Made by a program: the position numbers and the translations under genes
Origin: an uncultured Clostridium sp.
GTDB taxonomy: Bacteria > Bacillota > Clostridia > TANB77 > CAG-508
Assembly: GCA_947303785.1 (NCBI GenBank)
Contig: CAMYZH010000012.1
Location: 1-40,745 of the forward strand
Direction of reading: 5' to 3'
Length of the DNA: 40,745 bases
In this document: one piece after another, positions 18,360 through 26,410 of the stretch
Position numbering within the stretch: the first letter of the stretch is position 1
Layout of the letters: every line of letters starts with the position of its first letter
Notes under the pieces: generated by a model
The model's input: only the letters and a program-made list of their open reading frames with translations
The model's database searches: none
Told to the model about the DNA's origin: nothing

Positions 18360-18391
18360 AATGAAGCACTATAACTTTTTAGTGCTTCATT
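18360..18391 (+). terminator. bidirectional intrinsic terminator
   Basis: The 12-bp stem AATGAAGCACTA/TAGTGCTTCATT with an 8-nt loop has an A-rich flank on the left and a T-rich flank on the right, so it can end both the methyltransferase transcript and the convergent DUF4364 transcript. Confidence 0.8.
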
Positions 18392-18392
18392 C

Positions 18393-18923
18393 TTATTTTG
18401 AGAGTAATACAAGTATTTGTGGGTAGATTTCATCTGCTTTATTATTCCAGTTATCAACTATAAGTTTTGCTTGCTCTTTAGATCCAGTATATATCAAAGT
18501 TTCAAACATTATATTATTATTTTCTACAATTTTACACTTAACAGTAAAATGGTTTTCATCAATAGGTGTGTAATCTGCTGAAATGGAGTATTTGTCTTCT
18601 ATGTCATCTAGATTTTTTTTCAAATTATTATCTACCTGTAATTTTAATATTCCTGGAATCATATCTGCTGTAAGTTCAATTGCTCTTTTCCCTTCAGGAG
18701 TGATATCATATAATATTTCATCATCTTTAGAGTAAGAGATAACATACTTATTTTCAATCAAATCCAAAAGAAATTGTTGAAAATAAAAATAGTTTAATTC
18801 TGTTATTGATGAAATAAGTTCTAATAAAGCTTTTTGATTGATAGGTTTTCCAATTTTATTTAAAATATATAAAACAAGTAATTTGTGTTCGGCTAGACTT
18901 GAACTGTCTTCAGTAAGTTTCAT
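18393..18923 (-). CDS. DUF4364 family winged-helix-like protein
   Basis: 176 residues. It begins KLTEDSSSLAEHKLLVLYILNKIGKPINQKALLELI, followed by NYFYFQQFLLDLIENKYV and DITPEGKRAIEL, the sequence of helices and wing expected for the N-terminal winged-helix domain of DUF4364 proteins, which are common in Clostridia. The C-terminal half is a beta-rich domain of unknown role. It may be a transcription regulator, but no target is known. A TTGATT-17-TGCTATAAT promoter lies 40 bases upstream on the same strand. Confidence 0.82.
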   Translation of the reverse strand: MKLTEDSSSLAEHKLLVLYILNKIGKPINQKALLELISSITELNYFYFQQFLLDLIENKYVISYSKDDEILYDITPEGKRAIELTADMIPGILKLQVDNNLKKNLDDIEDKYSISADYTPIDENHFTVKCKIVENNNIMFETLIYTGSKEQAKLIVDNWNNKADEIYPQILVLLSK

Positions 18924-18962
18924 AAGTATATCAAATCCTTTCTTGATATGAAAATCAAAGTT

Positions 18963-18991
18963 ATTATAGCACAGATTATTTAATCAATCAA
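18963..18991 (-). promoter_or_regulatory. promoter of the DUF4364 gene
   Basis: On the minus strand, TTGATT (plus 18986-18991), a 17-nt spacer and TATAAT (plus 18963-18968) with TGC just upstream. Confidence 0.55.
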
Positions 18992-19014
18992 TGTTTTTTA
19001 AAAGAGATGGTAAA

Positions 19015-19034
19015 GTCGAATTTTGTCGAATTTT
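19015..19034 (+). promoter_or_regulatory. tandem Spo0A-box-like repeat
   Basis: The 10-bp unit GTCGAATTTT occurs twice in direct succession. Read with the preceding bases, the second copy gives TTTGTCGAA (19022-19030), matching the Spo0A box consensus TTTGTCRAA, and the first gives TAAAGTCGAA. Spacing of 10 bp between tandem boxes is usual for Spo0A. The repeat ends 15 bases before the -35 of the sortase promoter. Confidence 0.45.
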
Positions 19035-19049
19035 CACGATGAAAAAAGC

Positions 19050-19078
19050 TTTACAAATAAAAAAAATGGGATTATGAT
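19050..19078 (+). promoter_or_regulatory. promoter of the sortase operon
   Basis: TTTACA (19050-19055), a 17-nt spacer and TATGAT (19073-19078), about 55 bases before the sortase ribosome binding site. Confidence 0.5.
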
Positions 19079-19146
19079 TAGTATAAATTAAATTGCAATT
19101 TATTTTAATTCAAAATTTTTTGTTTCAATAAAATGGAGGAAATAGC

Positions 19147-19701
19147 ATAAAAGATTTTTTAATAAAACTCCTATCTATAATTATTTCGATTATTATTTTT
19201 TTATCTCAACTATCAACAAATAATTTAGTTCAAAATAATGAAATCATTAATAGTGATAAAAAAGAACTTACAAATTTCAATTTAGAAACAAATGATGAAG
19301 ATGTAGTAGATATAAAAATTGATGAATGGAAATTGGTTATACCTAAGTTTAATCTTGAAGCCGAAATTAATGAAGGAATTGATGAAGCAACATTAAATCA
19401 ATATATAGGACACTTTCCACAAAGTGGTATAAATTGTGGAAATATTGCGCTTGCAGCACATAATAGAGGTTATAAGGTTAATTACTTTTCAAGAATAAAA
19501 GAGTTAACTAGTGGAGATGAAATAATCTATAGAGTAAATGGGGTAGAGCAAAAATACATAGTTTATGAAAATAGCATAATTCAGGATACGGATGTATATG
19601 TTATTGAAAATACAAAAGAAGATATAATTACACTAATTACTTGTGTTGAGAATAAACCACAATTACGTAGGTGTATAAAAGGAAGAAAAATTATAAACTA
19701 G
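19147..19701 (+). CDS. class D-like sortase with apparent ATA start
   Basis: 184 residues if started at the ATA codon 19147, which lies 7 bases after GGAGG (19135-19139). An in-frame stop at 19129-19131 precludes an earlier start, and the next in-frame ATG/GTG/TTG is a TTG at 19333 that would remove the membrane anchor and part of the catalytic fold. The N-terminus from here has one membrane helix (about 4-22). Catalytic His is in ALAAHNRG, Cys in TLITCVEN, Arg in RRCIKGRK. Sortases cut LPXTG-like signals and attach proteins to the wall or build pili. It is followed at once by a likely substrate gene. Either ATA is the start, or the ATG has been lost by mutation or error. Confidence 0.8.
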   Translation: MKDFLIKLLSIIISIIIFLSQLSTNNLVQNNEIINSDKKELTNFNLETNDEDVVDIKIDEWKLVIPKFNLEAEINEGIDEATLNQYIGHFPQSGINCGNIALAAHNRGYKVNYFSRIKELTSGDEIIYRVNGVEQKYIVYENSIIQDTDVYVIENTKEDIITLITCVENKPQLRRCIKGRKIIN

Positions 19702-19722
19702 ATGAAAGGAAAAGTGATAAAT

Positions 19723-21057
19723 ATGAAAAGTAAAATAATAAAAATAGCAATGATATTGTTTTTTATTGCTACAATAGTATTAAATTCAAGTTCAACTTTT
19801 GCTGCATTTAATATTAATTCAGCAGATTTATATTCAAAAGGAAAATGTAAGCCATTATTAAAAATGAAGTCAAATGGTGGAGAAATAATAGTAACAAAGG
19901 TATTTTATAAAGCAAATGGAAAAGAAAATCCAGCATATTGCGTAAATGTTGAATTAGGTGGAGTTGGAGAATATGGGCCATATTCAGTTTCTGTAGATAG
20001 TGCTATAAACAATCCTGCAATTTGGAGAGCAATAACAAATGGATATCCATATAAGAGTATAGAACAATTAGGAGTTAAAGATGAGGATGAAGCATATACA
20101 GCTACCAAACAAGCTGTTTATTGTGTATTGTATGGATATGATACTTCAAGATATGAACCAATTGGTGAAGCAGGAATGAGAACCTTAAATGCACTAAAAC
20201 AAATTGTTAAATATGCGAGAGAAAATATAGATGTTAAACCAAGTAATATGATAGAAATTAAAGAAACAAGCCAATGGAAAATTGATGATATAGATAAAAA
20301 CTATATAAGTAAAAATTTAAAAATTAATACTGTATGCAATAGTAAAGAATTTGAAATAAGTTTTACAAAAGTTGAGGACTTAAAATCTGATAAAGAAAGC
20401 ACAAGTCAAGATATAAAAATATGTGATTTAAAAGGAAATATCGTAAGTAAAACAAGTGAAAAAGAGTTCAAAGTAATGGTCCCAATAGTTATGCTTGAAA
20501 AGGATGGAACAATTAATATTAATGTAAAATCTGAATTAGAGACTAATCCTGTATTATATGGAAATTCTAATAATTCTAGCAAACAGAATTATGCATTAGC
20601 AGGAGAAATATATGAATTAGGTGAAGGGAATATAACAATAAACTATAGTCAAAATACTAATAAACTATTAATCAAAAAAACAGGAGGAAAAGAAGAACTT
20701 CCACTTAAAAATGTTGAATTTAGAATTTTAGATGAATCAGGCCAAATAAAATATAGTAATTTGTTAACAGACGAGAATGGGCAAATCAAAGTAGAAAGAT
20801 TAATGCCAGGTAAATATTTTCTAGAAGAAACTAAAACTCTTGATGGATACAAAAAACTAGAAAAAAACATTGAATTTGATATTACCTTAAATGAAGAATT
20901 ATCATTAAATATTTCAAATGAAAAACAAGAAAAAGAAGAAGAGAGAATTGTTTATAAAAATAATAAAAAATATAAGCAAGAAACAATAGCTCAAAATACT
21001 AAGACAAATGTAATAAATAAAAATGCATTAACAAAACTACCTGTAACAGGTATGTAA
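19723..21057 (+). CDS. thioester-domain (TQXA-like) surface protein with SpaA domain, ending at LPVTGM
   Basis: 444 residues. Signal peptide (about 1-28, cut after SSTFA). A thioester domain (about 30-170) has the Cys in PAYCVNVELGG and the Gln in ATKQAVYCVLYGY, as in TQXA domains that form an internal Cys-Gln thioester and bind host surfaces covalently. A middle beta-rich region follows, then a SpaA/Cna-B-type prealbumin domain (about 310-400) with LLIKKTG and YFLEETKTLDGYKK. The protein ends LPVTGM with no hydrophobic helix or basic tail, though LPVTG would be the sortase signal. ATG 19723 begins a normal signal peptide; ATG 19702, right at the sortase stop, is an alternative. A weak AAAGGA precedes it. 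Confidence 0.85.
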   Translation: MKSKIIKIAMILFFIATIVLNSSSTFAAFNINSADLYSKGKCKPLLKMKSNGGEIIVTKVFYKANGKENPAYCVNVELGGVGEYGPYSVSVDSAINNPAIWRAITNGYPYKSIEQLGVKDEDEAYTATKQAVYCVLYGYDTSRYEPIGEAGMRTLNALKQIVKYARENIDVKPSNMIEIKETSQWKIDDIDKNYISKNLKINTVCNSKEFEISFTKVEDLKSDKESTSQDIKICDLKGNIVSKTSEKEFKVMVPIVMLEKDGTININVKSELETNPVLYGNSNNSSKQNYALAGEIYELGEGNITINYSQNTNKLLIKKTGGKEELPLKNVEFRILDESGQIKYSNLLTDENGQIKVERLMPGKYFLEETKTLDGYKKLEKNIEFDITLNEELSLNISNEKQEKEEERIVYKNNKKYKQETIAQNTKTNVINKNALTKLPVTGM

Positions 21058-21063
21058 AAAAAT

Positions 21064-21093
21064 TAGCATAAAACTAGTTTGAGTTTTATGCTA
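21064..21093 (-). terminator. intrinsic terminator, mainly for pflA
   Basis: The 12-bp stem TAGCATAAAACT/AGTTTTATGCTA with a 6-nt loop is followed on the minus strand by a run of seven T. It lies between the convergent surface-protein and pflA genes and may serve both. Confidence 0.7.
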
Positions 21094-21110
21094 TTATAAA
21101 AAGTTTAATT

Positions 21111-21830
21111 TCAAATTCCTAATATTGCTTTAGCTTTTGCTACATCTTCAGATGTAGCGGTTCTAACATGGTTTAAAGGATAAACAACCCCTAATTCTTC
21201 CCATTTAAATTTTCCTAAATCATGATATGGTAAAATCTCTATTTTTTCTACAGATGAAAGTGTAGAAATGAAATTTTTTAATTCTTTTAAATCTTTTTCA
21301 TCATCAGTGTATCCAGGAACTAATACTTGTCTAATCCACATTGAAATATTATTCTGACTTAAATATTTAGCTAAGTTTAGATTGTTTTCATTAGATAATC
21401 CAGTAAGCATTTTAGCTTTCTCAGAGTTTATATGTTTAATATCTAGTAAAACTAAATCTGTATATTGTAAAAGCTCTACAATGTCATCATTAATTGGAAT
21501 ACTTCCAGCAGTATCAATACAAGTATGAATATTAAGTTTTTTTAATTCTTTAAAAAGCTCAATTATAAATTTCGCTTGAATTAAAGGTTCTCCGCCAGAA
21601 ACAGTGACACCACCGCCAGATGATTTCATATAAGGAATATACCTTTTAATTTCATCTAATAACTCAGGTATTTTTGTACGATTACCAATCCCTGTATCCC
21701 ATGTATCTCTATTATGACAATATTTACATTTAAGAGGACAGCCTTGCATAAAAATAACAAATCTAATTCCTGGACCATCGACAGTTCCAAATGTTTCAAT
21801 TGAATGAACATATCCTAAAATATTTTCCAT
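21111..21830 (-). CDS. pflA: pyruvate formate-lyase activating enzyme
   Basis: 239 residues. Radical SAM motif CPLKCKYCH (CxxxCxxC) near residue 31, early FGTVDGPGIRFVIFMQGC, and GGGVTVSGGEPLIQ and LLDIKHINSEK downstream, all characteristic of PflA. It uses a [4Fe-4S] cluster and SAM to make the glycyl radical on PflB. It is 63 bases downstream of pflB on the same strand, the usual operon. ATG has GAGGTGAA upstream. Confidence 0.96.
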   Translation of the reverse strand: MENILGYVHSIETFGTVDGPGIRFVIFMQGCPLKCKYCHNRDTWDTGIGNRTKIPELLDEIKRYIPYMKSSGGGVTVSGGEPLIQAKFIIELFKELKKLNIHTCIDTAGSIPINDDIVELLQYTDLVLLDIKHINSEKAKMLTGLSNENNLNLAKYLSQNNISMWIRQVLVPGYTDDEKDLKELKNFISTLSSVEKIEILPYHDLGKFKWEELGVVYPLNHVRTATSEDVAKAKAILGI

Positions 21831-21893
21831 ACTTCACCTCAATAAATTAATAGGGGAGACAATAAGTCATCCCCTATAAATATATAACAAATT

Positions 21894-24131
21894 CTAACTA
21901 ATTTTTTCGTGAATAGTTCTATTTATTACATCTAATTGTTGCTCTTTAGTTAGTTTGGTAAATTTAACTGCATATCCTGAAACACGAATTGTAAGTTGAG
22001 GATATTTTTCTGGATGATTCATAGCATCAATTAGTAATTCTCTATTAAATACATTTACATTAATATGATGACTCATTTGTACAAAATATCCATCTAATAG
22101 TGAGATTAAATTTTGAACTCTTTCAGATAATGATTTTCCTAATGTATCAGGAGTTATTGCAAATGTATATGAGATACCATCTTCTGCATATTTATAAGGC
22201 AATTTAGCAATAGTATTTAATACAGCTAATGCACCATTTTCATCTCTACCATGAATTGGATTTGCACCAGGACCAAATGGAGCGCCTGATCTTCTTCCAT
22301 CTGGAGTATTTCCAGTATTTTTACCATAAACAACATTTGATGTTATTGTTAAAATTGACATTGTTGGTTTAGAATTTCTATATGTTTTTTGTTTCTTTAA
22401 TTTATTCATAAATCTTTTAATAATATCAACAGCTATTTTGTCAACTCTATCATCATCATTACCATATTTAGGGAAGTCTCCTTCAATTTCAAAATCTATA
22501 GCAATTCCACTTTCATTTCTGATAGGTTTTACCTTAGCATATTTTATTGCAGACAAAGAATCTGCAACAACTGAAAGGCCAGCAATTCCACATGCCATAG
22601 TTCTTAATATCTCCTTATCATGTAAAGCCATTTCAATGGCTTCATATGAATATTTATCATGCATATAATGAATTATATTTAAAGCATCAATATATACTTT
22701 AGAAACCCAATCCATCATATTATCAAATTTTGCCATTACTTCATCATAATCCAAATATTCAGAAGTTATTGCCTCAAATCTAGGTGCAACTTGCTTTCCA
22801 GACATTTCATCTTTTCCACCATTAATTGCATATAAAAGAGTTTTAGCTAAATTTGCTCTAGCTCCAAAAAATTGCATTTGTTTACCTATTCTCATTGCAG
22901 AAACACAACATGCGATTCCATAATCATCGCCCCAATAACCTCTCATTAAGTCATCATTTTCATATTGAATAGAACTTGTATTTATTGACATTTTTGTTGT
23001 GAATTTTTTGAATCCATCTGGAAGTTTTGTAGACCATAGAACTGTTAAGTTAGGCTCTGGTGAAGAACCTAATGTATTTAATGTGTGTAACACTCTAAAT
23101 GAATTTTTTGTTACTAAAGTTCTACCATCTATTCCCATACCACCAATTGATTCAGTAACCCAAACTGGGTCTCCGCTGAATAATTCATCATATTCAGGAG
23201 TTCTTAAAAATCTAACCATACGAAGTTTCATAATAAAATGATCCATTAATTCTTGAGCATCTTTTTCAGTTAAAGTTCCATTATTTAAATCTCTTTCAAT
23301 ATAGATATCTAAGAAAGTAGAGGTTCTACCTATACTCATTGCAGCACCATTTTGATCTTTTATAGCTGCTAAATATCCAAAATATAACCATTGAATTGCT
23401 TCTTGAGCATTTTTAGCTGGCTTTGAAATATCATATCCATATTTTTGAGCCATTATTTTTAAATCATTTAATGCTTTTATTTGATCACTTATTTCTTCTC
23501 TTTGTCTAATTATTTCTTCACTAAAAGTAGAAGAAACACAATTTGCAAAATCTTTTTTCTTTTCTTCAACTAAAAAGTCAACACCATAAAGAGCTACTCT
23601 TCTGTAATCACCAATAATTCTTCCACGACCATACCCATCAGGTAATCCTGTAATAATATGAGAACTTCTTGCGGCTCTTATCTCAGGAGTGTAAGCAGAA
23701 AACACACCATCATTATGTGTTTTTCTATAGTTGTGATAAATATCTTCTATTTTGTCTGAAACTTTTACATCATAAGCAGCACAAGATTTTTCAACTATAC
23801 GAATACCTCCATTTGGCATAATAGCTCTTTTTAAAGGAGCATCGGTTTGTAAACCAACTATTTTTTCCAATTTTTTATCAATATAACCAGCTTCATGACT
23901 AGTTATTGTTGATGCAATATCAGCTGATACAGCCAAAACACCACCATTTTTTGTTTCTTTCTTATAAAGATCTAAAACTTCATTCCAAAGTTTTTTTGTA
24001 GCATCTGTAGATTCTGCAAGAAAAGAATCATCTCCAGTATAAGGAGTATAGTTCTTTTGTATAAAGTCACGAACATCAATTTCTTCTTGCCAATCTCCGG
24101 AATTAAATCCTTCCCATTCTTCAAATTTCAT
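21894..24131 (-). CDS. pflB: formate acetyltransferase (pyruvate formate-lyase)
   Basis: 745 residues. It converts pyruvate and CoA to acetyl-CoA and formate in anaerobic fermentation. The adjacent active-site cysteines are in [10 protein letters not shown] (near 407), and the glycyl radical site is [10 protein letters not shown] (near 718). [16 protein letters not shown] and [17 protein letters not shown] are family signatures. GGAGG (plus 24139-24143) is 7 bases before the ATG at 24131; an ATG two codons upstream has only one base of spacing, so 24131 is preferred. pflA follows. A promoter with an adjacent Spo0A-box-like site lies upstream. Confidence 0.97.
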   Translation of the reverse strand: MKFEEWEGFNSGDWQEEIDVRDFIQKNYTPYTGDDSFLAESTDATKKLWNEVLDLYKKETKNGGVLAVSADIASTITSHEAGYIDKKLEKIVGLQTDAPLKRAIMPNGGIRIVEKSCAAYDVKVSDKIEDIYHNYRKTHNDGVFSAYTPEIRAARSSHIITGLPDGYGRGRIIGDYRRVALYGVDFLVEEKKKDFANCVSSTFSEEIIRQREEISDQIKALNDLKIMAQKYGYDISKPAKNAQEAIQWLYFGYLAAIKDQNGAAMSIGRTSTFLDIYIERDLNNGTLTEKDAQELMDHFIMKLRMVRFLRTPEYDELFSGDPVWVTESIGGMGIDGRTLVTKNSFRVLHTLNTLGSSPEPNLTVLWSTKLPDGFKKFTTKMSINTSSIQYENDDLMRGYWGDDYGIACCVSAMRIGKQMQFFGARANLAKTLLYAINGGKDEMSGKQVAPRFEAITSEYLDYDEVMAKFDNMMDWVSKVYIDALNIIHYMHDKYSYEAIEMALHDKEILRTMACGIAGLSVVADSLSAIKYAKVKPIRNESGIAIDFEIEGDFPKYGNDDDRVDKIAVDIIKRFMNKLKKQKTYRNSKPTMSILTITSNVVYGKNTGNTPDGRRSGAPFGPGANPIHGRDENGALAVLNTIAKLPYKYAEDGISYTFAITPDTLGKSLSERVQNLISLLDGYFVQMSHHINVNVFNRELLIDAMNHPEKYPQLTIRVSGYAVKFTKLTKEQQLDVINRTIHEKIS

Positions 24132-24212
24132 AAACATACCTCCGAATTATTTATAATTATTATTTTAACCCAAAAAATTGAATTTAAAATTAATATTTAA
24201 TTAACTTTTAAG

Positions 24213-24241
24213 ATAATAGCACAATATTGTATATTTTTCAA
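24213..24241 (-). promoter_or_regulatory. promoter of pflB
   Basis: On the minus strand, TTGAAA (plus 24236-24241), a 17-nt spacer and TATTAT (plus 24213-24218) with TGC just upstream. The spacer holds a perfect 10-bp palindrome ACAATATTGT (24221-24230). Confidence 0.55.
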
Positions 24242-24244
24242 TGA

Positions 24245-24254
24245 TTCGACAAAA
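24245..24254 (-). promoter_or_regulatory. Spo0A-box-like site upstream of pflB
   Basis: The minus strand reads TTTTGTCGAA, containing TTTGTCGAA, the Spo0A box. It lies 3 bases upstream of the pflB -35 and 36 bases from the -35 of the divergent promoter. A similar but imperfect TTTTGCAAAA lies next to it. Confidence 0.4.
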
Positions 24255-24289
24255 TTTTTGCAAAACTTAAAATATAGAAAAAATTTCTA

Positions 24290-24318
24290 TTGAAAAAATA
24301 AAACATATGATATAGAAT
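24290..24318 (+). promoter_or_regulatory. promoter of the small membrane protein and cdaA
   Basis: TTGAAA (24290-24295), a 17-nt spacer and TAGAAT (24313-24318), about 40 bases before the 34-residue gene. Confidence 0.5.
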
Positions 24319-24357
24319 AATGACATACTATGTTGAAGGAAAGTGAGATTTTAAATT

Positions 24358-24462
24358 ATGGATAAACATAAAATTATAACAAAAATAATTGCAATTATAA
24401 TGGTTGTAGCAATGCTACTTGCAACATGTAGTACATTATTATTTTATTTACTTACAAAATAG
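24358..24462 (+). CDS. small single-pass membrane protein
   Basis: A 34-residue open frame, MDKHKIITKIIAIIMVVAM then LLATCSTLLFYLLTK. A short basic head and one hydrophobic helix make up almost the whole protein. The ribosome binding site is weak (GTGAG 10 bases upstream, AAGGA 17). It is followed by cdaA after 15 bases and shares its promoter. Length and pattern recall small membrane proteins such as Prli42 of Firmicutes, but this is a resemblance only. It could also be a membrane toxin-like peptide. The clean reading frame and position between a promoter and cdaA favour a real gene. Confidence 0.6.
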   Translation: MDKHKIITKIIAIIMVVAMLLATCSTLLFYLLTK

Positions 24463-24477
24463 TAAGAAAGGGAAAAT

Positions 24478-25383
24478 ATGGAAAGTTTTAAAATAGACAT
24501 TACACGTTTTTACGAAAGTAATATATTAAATTATTTTGAAAACTTACAAGAGCATCCATTAAATTTATTTATGCTGATCCTAGATGTATTAATAGTTGCA
24601 TTTCTAGTAATTAAATTATTTAAATCAATTAGACATACACGAGCTAGCCAACTTGCAAAGGGGATTTTGATTTTAGTAATAATAACATGGTTATCAGGAA
24701 TTCTTCATTTATATATTTTTAATACTATAATGACAGCAATTATGAATTGGGGAGTTTTAGCATTAATGATTATATTCCAACCTGAACTTAGAAGAGGACT
24801 CGAACAATTAGGAACAAATCAATTCAGTAAATTTATAGGAATAGACAAGAATAATGAAGTAAAAACGAAGGAAAATATATACAGAATAGTTATAGCAGCA
24901 GAAGAACTTGCAAAAACAAGGACAGGCGCCCTAATTGTAATAGAAAGAGATATCAAATTAAATGATATCATAGATACAGGAATTATGATAGATTCTGAAA
25001 TTTCGCCCCAATTACTTGTAAATATATTTGTACCTAAGACACCTCTTCATGATGGAGCAGTAGTTATTAGTGATAACAAAATTGCAGCAGCATCATGTAT
25101 GTTACCACTAGCTGATGATAAAGATATTGCAAGAGAATTAGGAACAAGGCATAGAGCTGCGATAGGAATTTCAAAAGAAACAGATAGTGTAGTAGTTGTT
25201 GTTTCAGAAGAAACTGGTAAAATATCAATAGCTAAAGAGGGAACACTTATAGCAGATGTTAAAGAAGAAACTTTAAAAAAGATATTAATTAAATATTTAA
25301 TTACTATAAAAGATATAGAACAGGAGAAAAAAGCTAAAGTAACAAGATTTAGAAAACTATATAAAAGTAGAAAAAAAGAATAA
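24478..25383 (+). CDS. cdaA: diadenylate cyclase CdaA
   Basis: 301 residues. Three N-terminal membrane helices (about 27-48, 58-75 and 80-98) precede the DisA-N/DAC domain. Catalytic motifs are PLHDGAVVI (DGA, about 190) and GTRHRAAIG (RHR, about 223). It condenses two ATP to c-di-AMP, which controls potassium, osmotic and wall homeostasis. A basic C-terminal tail (RFRKLYKSRKKE) follows. Usual partners cdaR (ybbR) and glmM are absent: a terminator follows and the next gene is convergent. AAAGGG lies before the ATG. Confidence 0.95.
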   Translation: MESFKIDITRFYESNILNYFENLQEHPLNLFMLILDVLIVAFLVIKLFKSIRHTRASQLAKGILILVIITWLSGILHLYIFNTIMTAIMNWGVLALMIIFQPELRRGLEQLGTNQFSKFIGIDKNNEVKTKENIYRIVIAAEELAKTRTGALIVIERDIKLNDIIDTGIMIDSEISPQLLVNIFVPKTPLHDGAVVISDNKIAAASCMLPLADDKDIARELGTRHRAAIGISKETDSVVVVVSEETGKISIAKEGTLIADVKEETLKKILIKYLITIKDIEQEKKAKVTRFRKLYKSRKKE

Positions 25384-25410
25384 AAAAGAAGGTAACAAAC
25401 CTTCTTTTTT
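25382..25410 (+). terminator. bidirectional intrinsic terminator
   Basis: AAAAAAGAAGGT and ACCTTCTTTTTT form a 12-bp stem around a 5-nt loop, with A- and T-rich flanks on the two sides. It lies between the convergent cdaA and HAD phosphatase genes. Confidence 0.8.
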
Positions 25411-26257
25411 ATTTTTGTGGTATGAATTTAAAAACTGCTTCAGCAAATCCACCTTCTGATACATTATTATGAGTAATATATTTTGCGATACTTTTTAAAT
25501 CAGAATAAGCATTGGATACTGCGATACTTATTCCAGAATTTAGAAGCATGTCAATATCATTAATATTATCGCCAATTGCCATTATTTCTTCTTTTTGAAT
25601 TGATAAATAATCTTGTAGAAATCTAATTGCCATACTTTTACTTGTATTTTTAGGAAGAATAGAAATATATTCATATTCTTTGTTTAAAATAGTGTCTTTG
25701 TATTTCCCAATTTTAGAAATTTTAGAAATAGTAACATTAGCAAATTTATCTATTTGAGAAGTAATACTATCTGGAATAGAAGAACTGGAAAGAATTAATT
25801 GTTGAACTGTTATATTATTGTTTTCAATATAATTATATACATTGTCTGTTATAATGAATTTAAAGCCAGGGTATTTTTGAAGTTTAAAATTTCTTAAATC
25901 TAAAAATTGTAACTTTTCAGAAATTAGTTGATTTTCTGCATAACAGTGAACATGTAAGTTATTTGATTTTGCAAATTTATAGCATATTTCTAAATCTTTA
26001 AGTTCTAAATATGTATTATAAATTAATTGGCCAGTTTTTAGATTATAGATTTGTGAACCATTATTAAAAATACCATATGTAGCGTGACATTTCATACATA
26101 GATCTTTACTTATTGAATATGATTTTCCAGTACAAATAGCCAAATCTACATTTTGGTTTTGCATTAAATCAATAGCTTCAAAGTTTAAGTCAGAAATACT
26201 ATTATTTTCACAACTAATAGTTCCATCTAAATCACTAGCAACTAGTCTAATTGACAT
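25409..26257 (-). CDS. Cof-type HAD-IIB phosphatase
   Basis: 282 residues. Motif I is ASDLDGTISCENNSIS (DxDGT, residues 9-13), motif II ICTGKSYS, motif III Lys in the TSKSMAIRFL segment, and motif IV MAIGDNINDIDML (GDxxND). The cap is of type IIB, inserted between motifs II and III. Such enzymes dephosphorylate sugar phosphates, FMN precursors or other small molecules; the substrate cannot be assigned. GGAGG lies 8 bases before ATG. A promoter TTGAAA-17-TATAAT precedes it. Confidence 0.92.
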   Translation of the reverse strand: MSIRLVASDLDGTISCENNSISDLNFEAIDLMQNQNVDLAICTGKSYSISKDLCMKCHATYGIFNNGSQIYNLKTGQLIYNTYLELKDLEICYKFAKSNNLHVHCYAENQLISEKLQFLDLRNFKLQKYPGFKFIITDNVYNYIENNNITVQQLILSSSSIPDSITSQIDKFANVTISKISKIGKYKDTILNKEYEYISILPKNTSKSMAIRFLQDYLSIQKEEIMAIGDNINDIDMLLNSGISIAVSNAYSDLKSIAKYITHNNVSEGGFAEAVFKFIPQK

Positions 26258-26287
26258 ATTTTAACCTCCAATGCATTGGTTTTTATA

Positions 26288-26316
26288 ATTATATAATATG
26301 AGTTAAAGTATTTCAA
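26288..26316 (-). promoter_or_regulatory. promoter of the HAD phosphatase gene
   Basis: On the minus strand, TTGAAA (plus 26311-26316), a 17-nt spacer and TATAAT (plus 26288-26293). Confidence 0.6.
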
Positions 26317-26410
26317 GGATTAATAGAATCACACTTAAATAATTGCAGAAATCATAGTTTGATGATAAAATAAAAACATTCAAATAATGTAAGAGAGGAC
26401 TACATTGAAC

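Noticed and set aside
19133-19150. Five-codon frame ATG GAG GAA ATA GCA TAA before the sortase
   Set aside because: Its ATG contains the sortase binding site and the frame is too short; the sortase frame starts at the nearby ATA.
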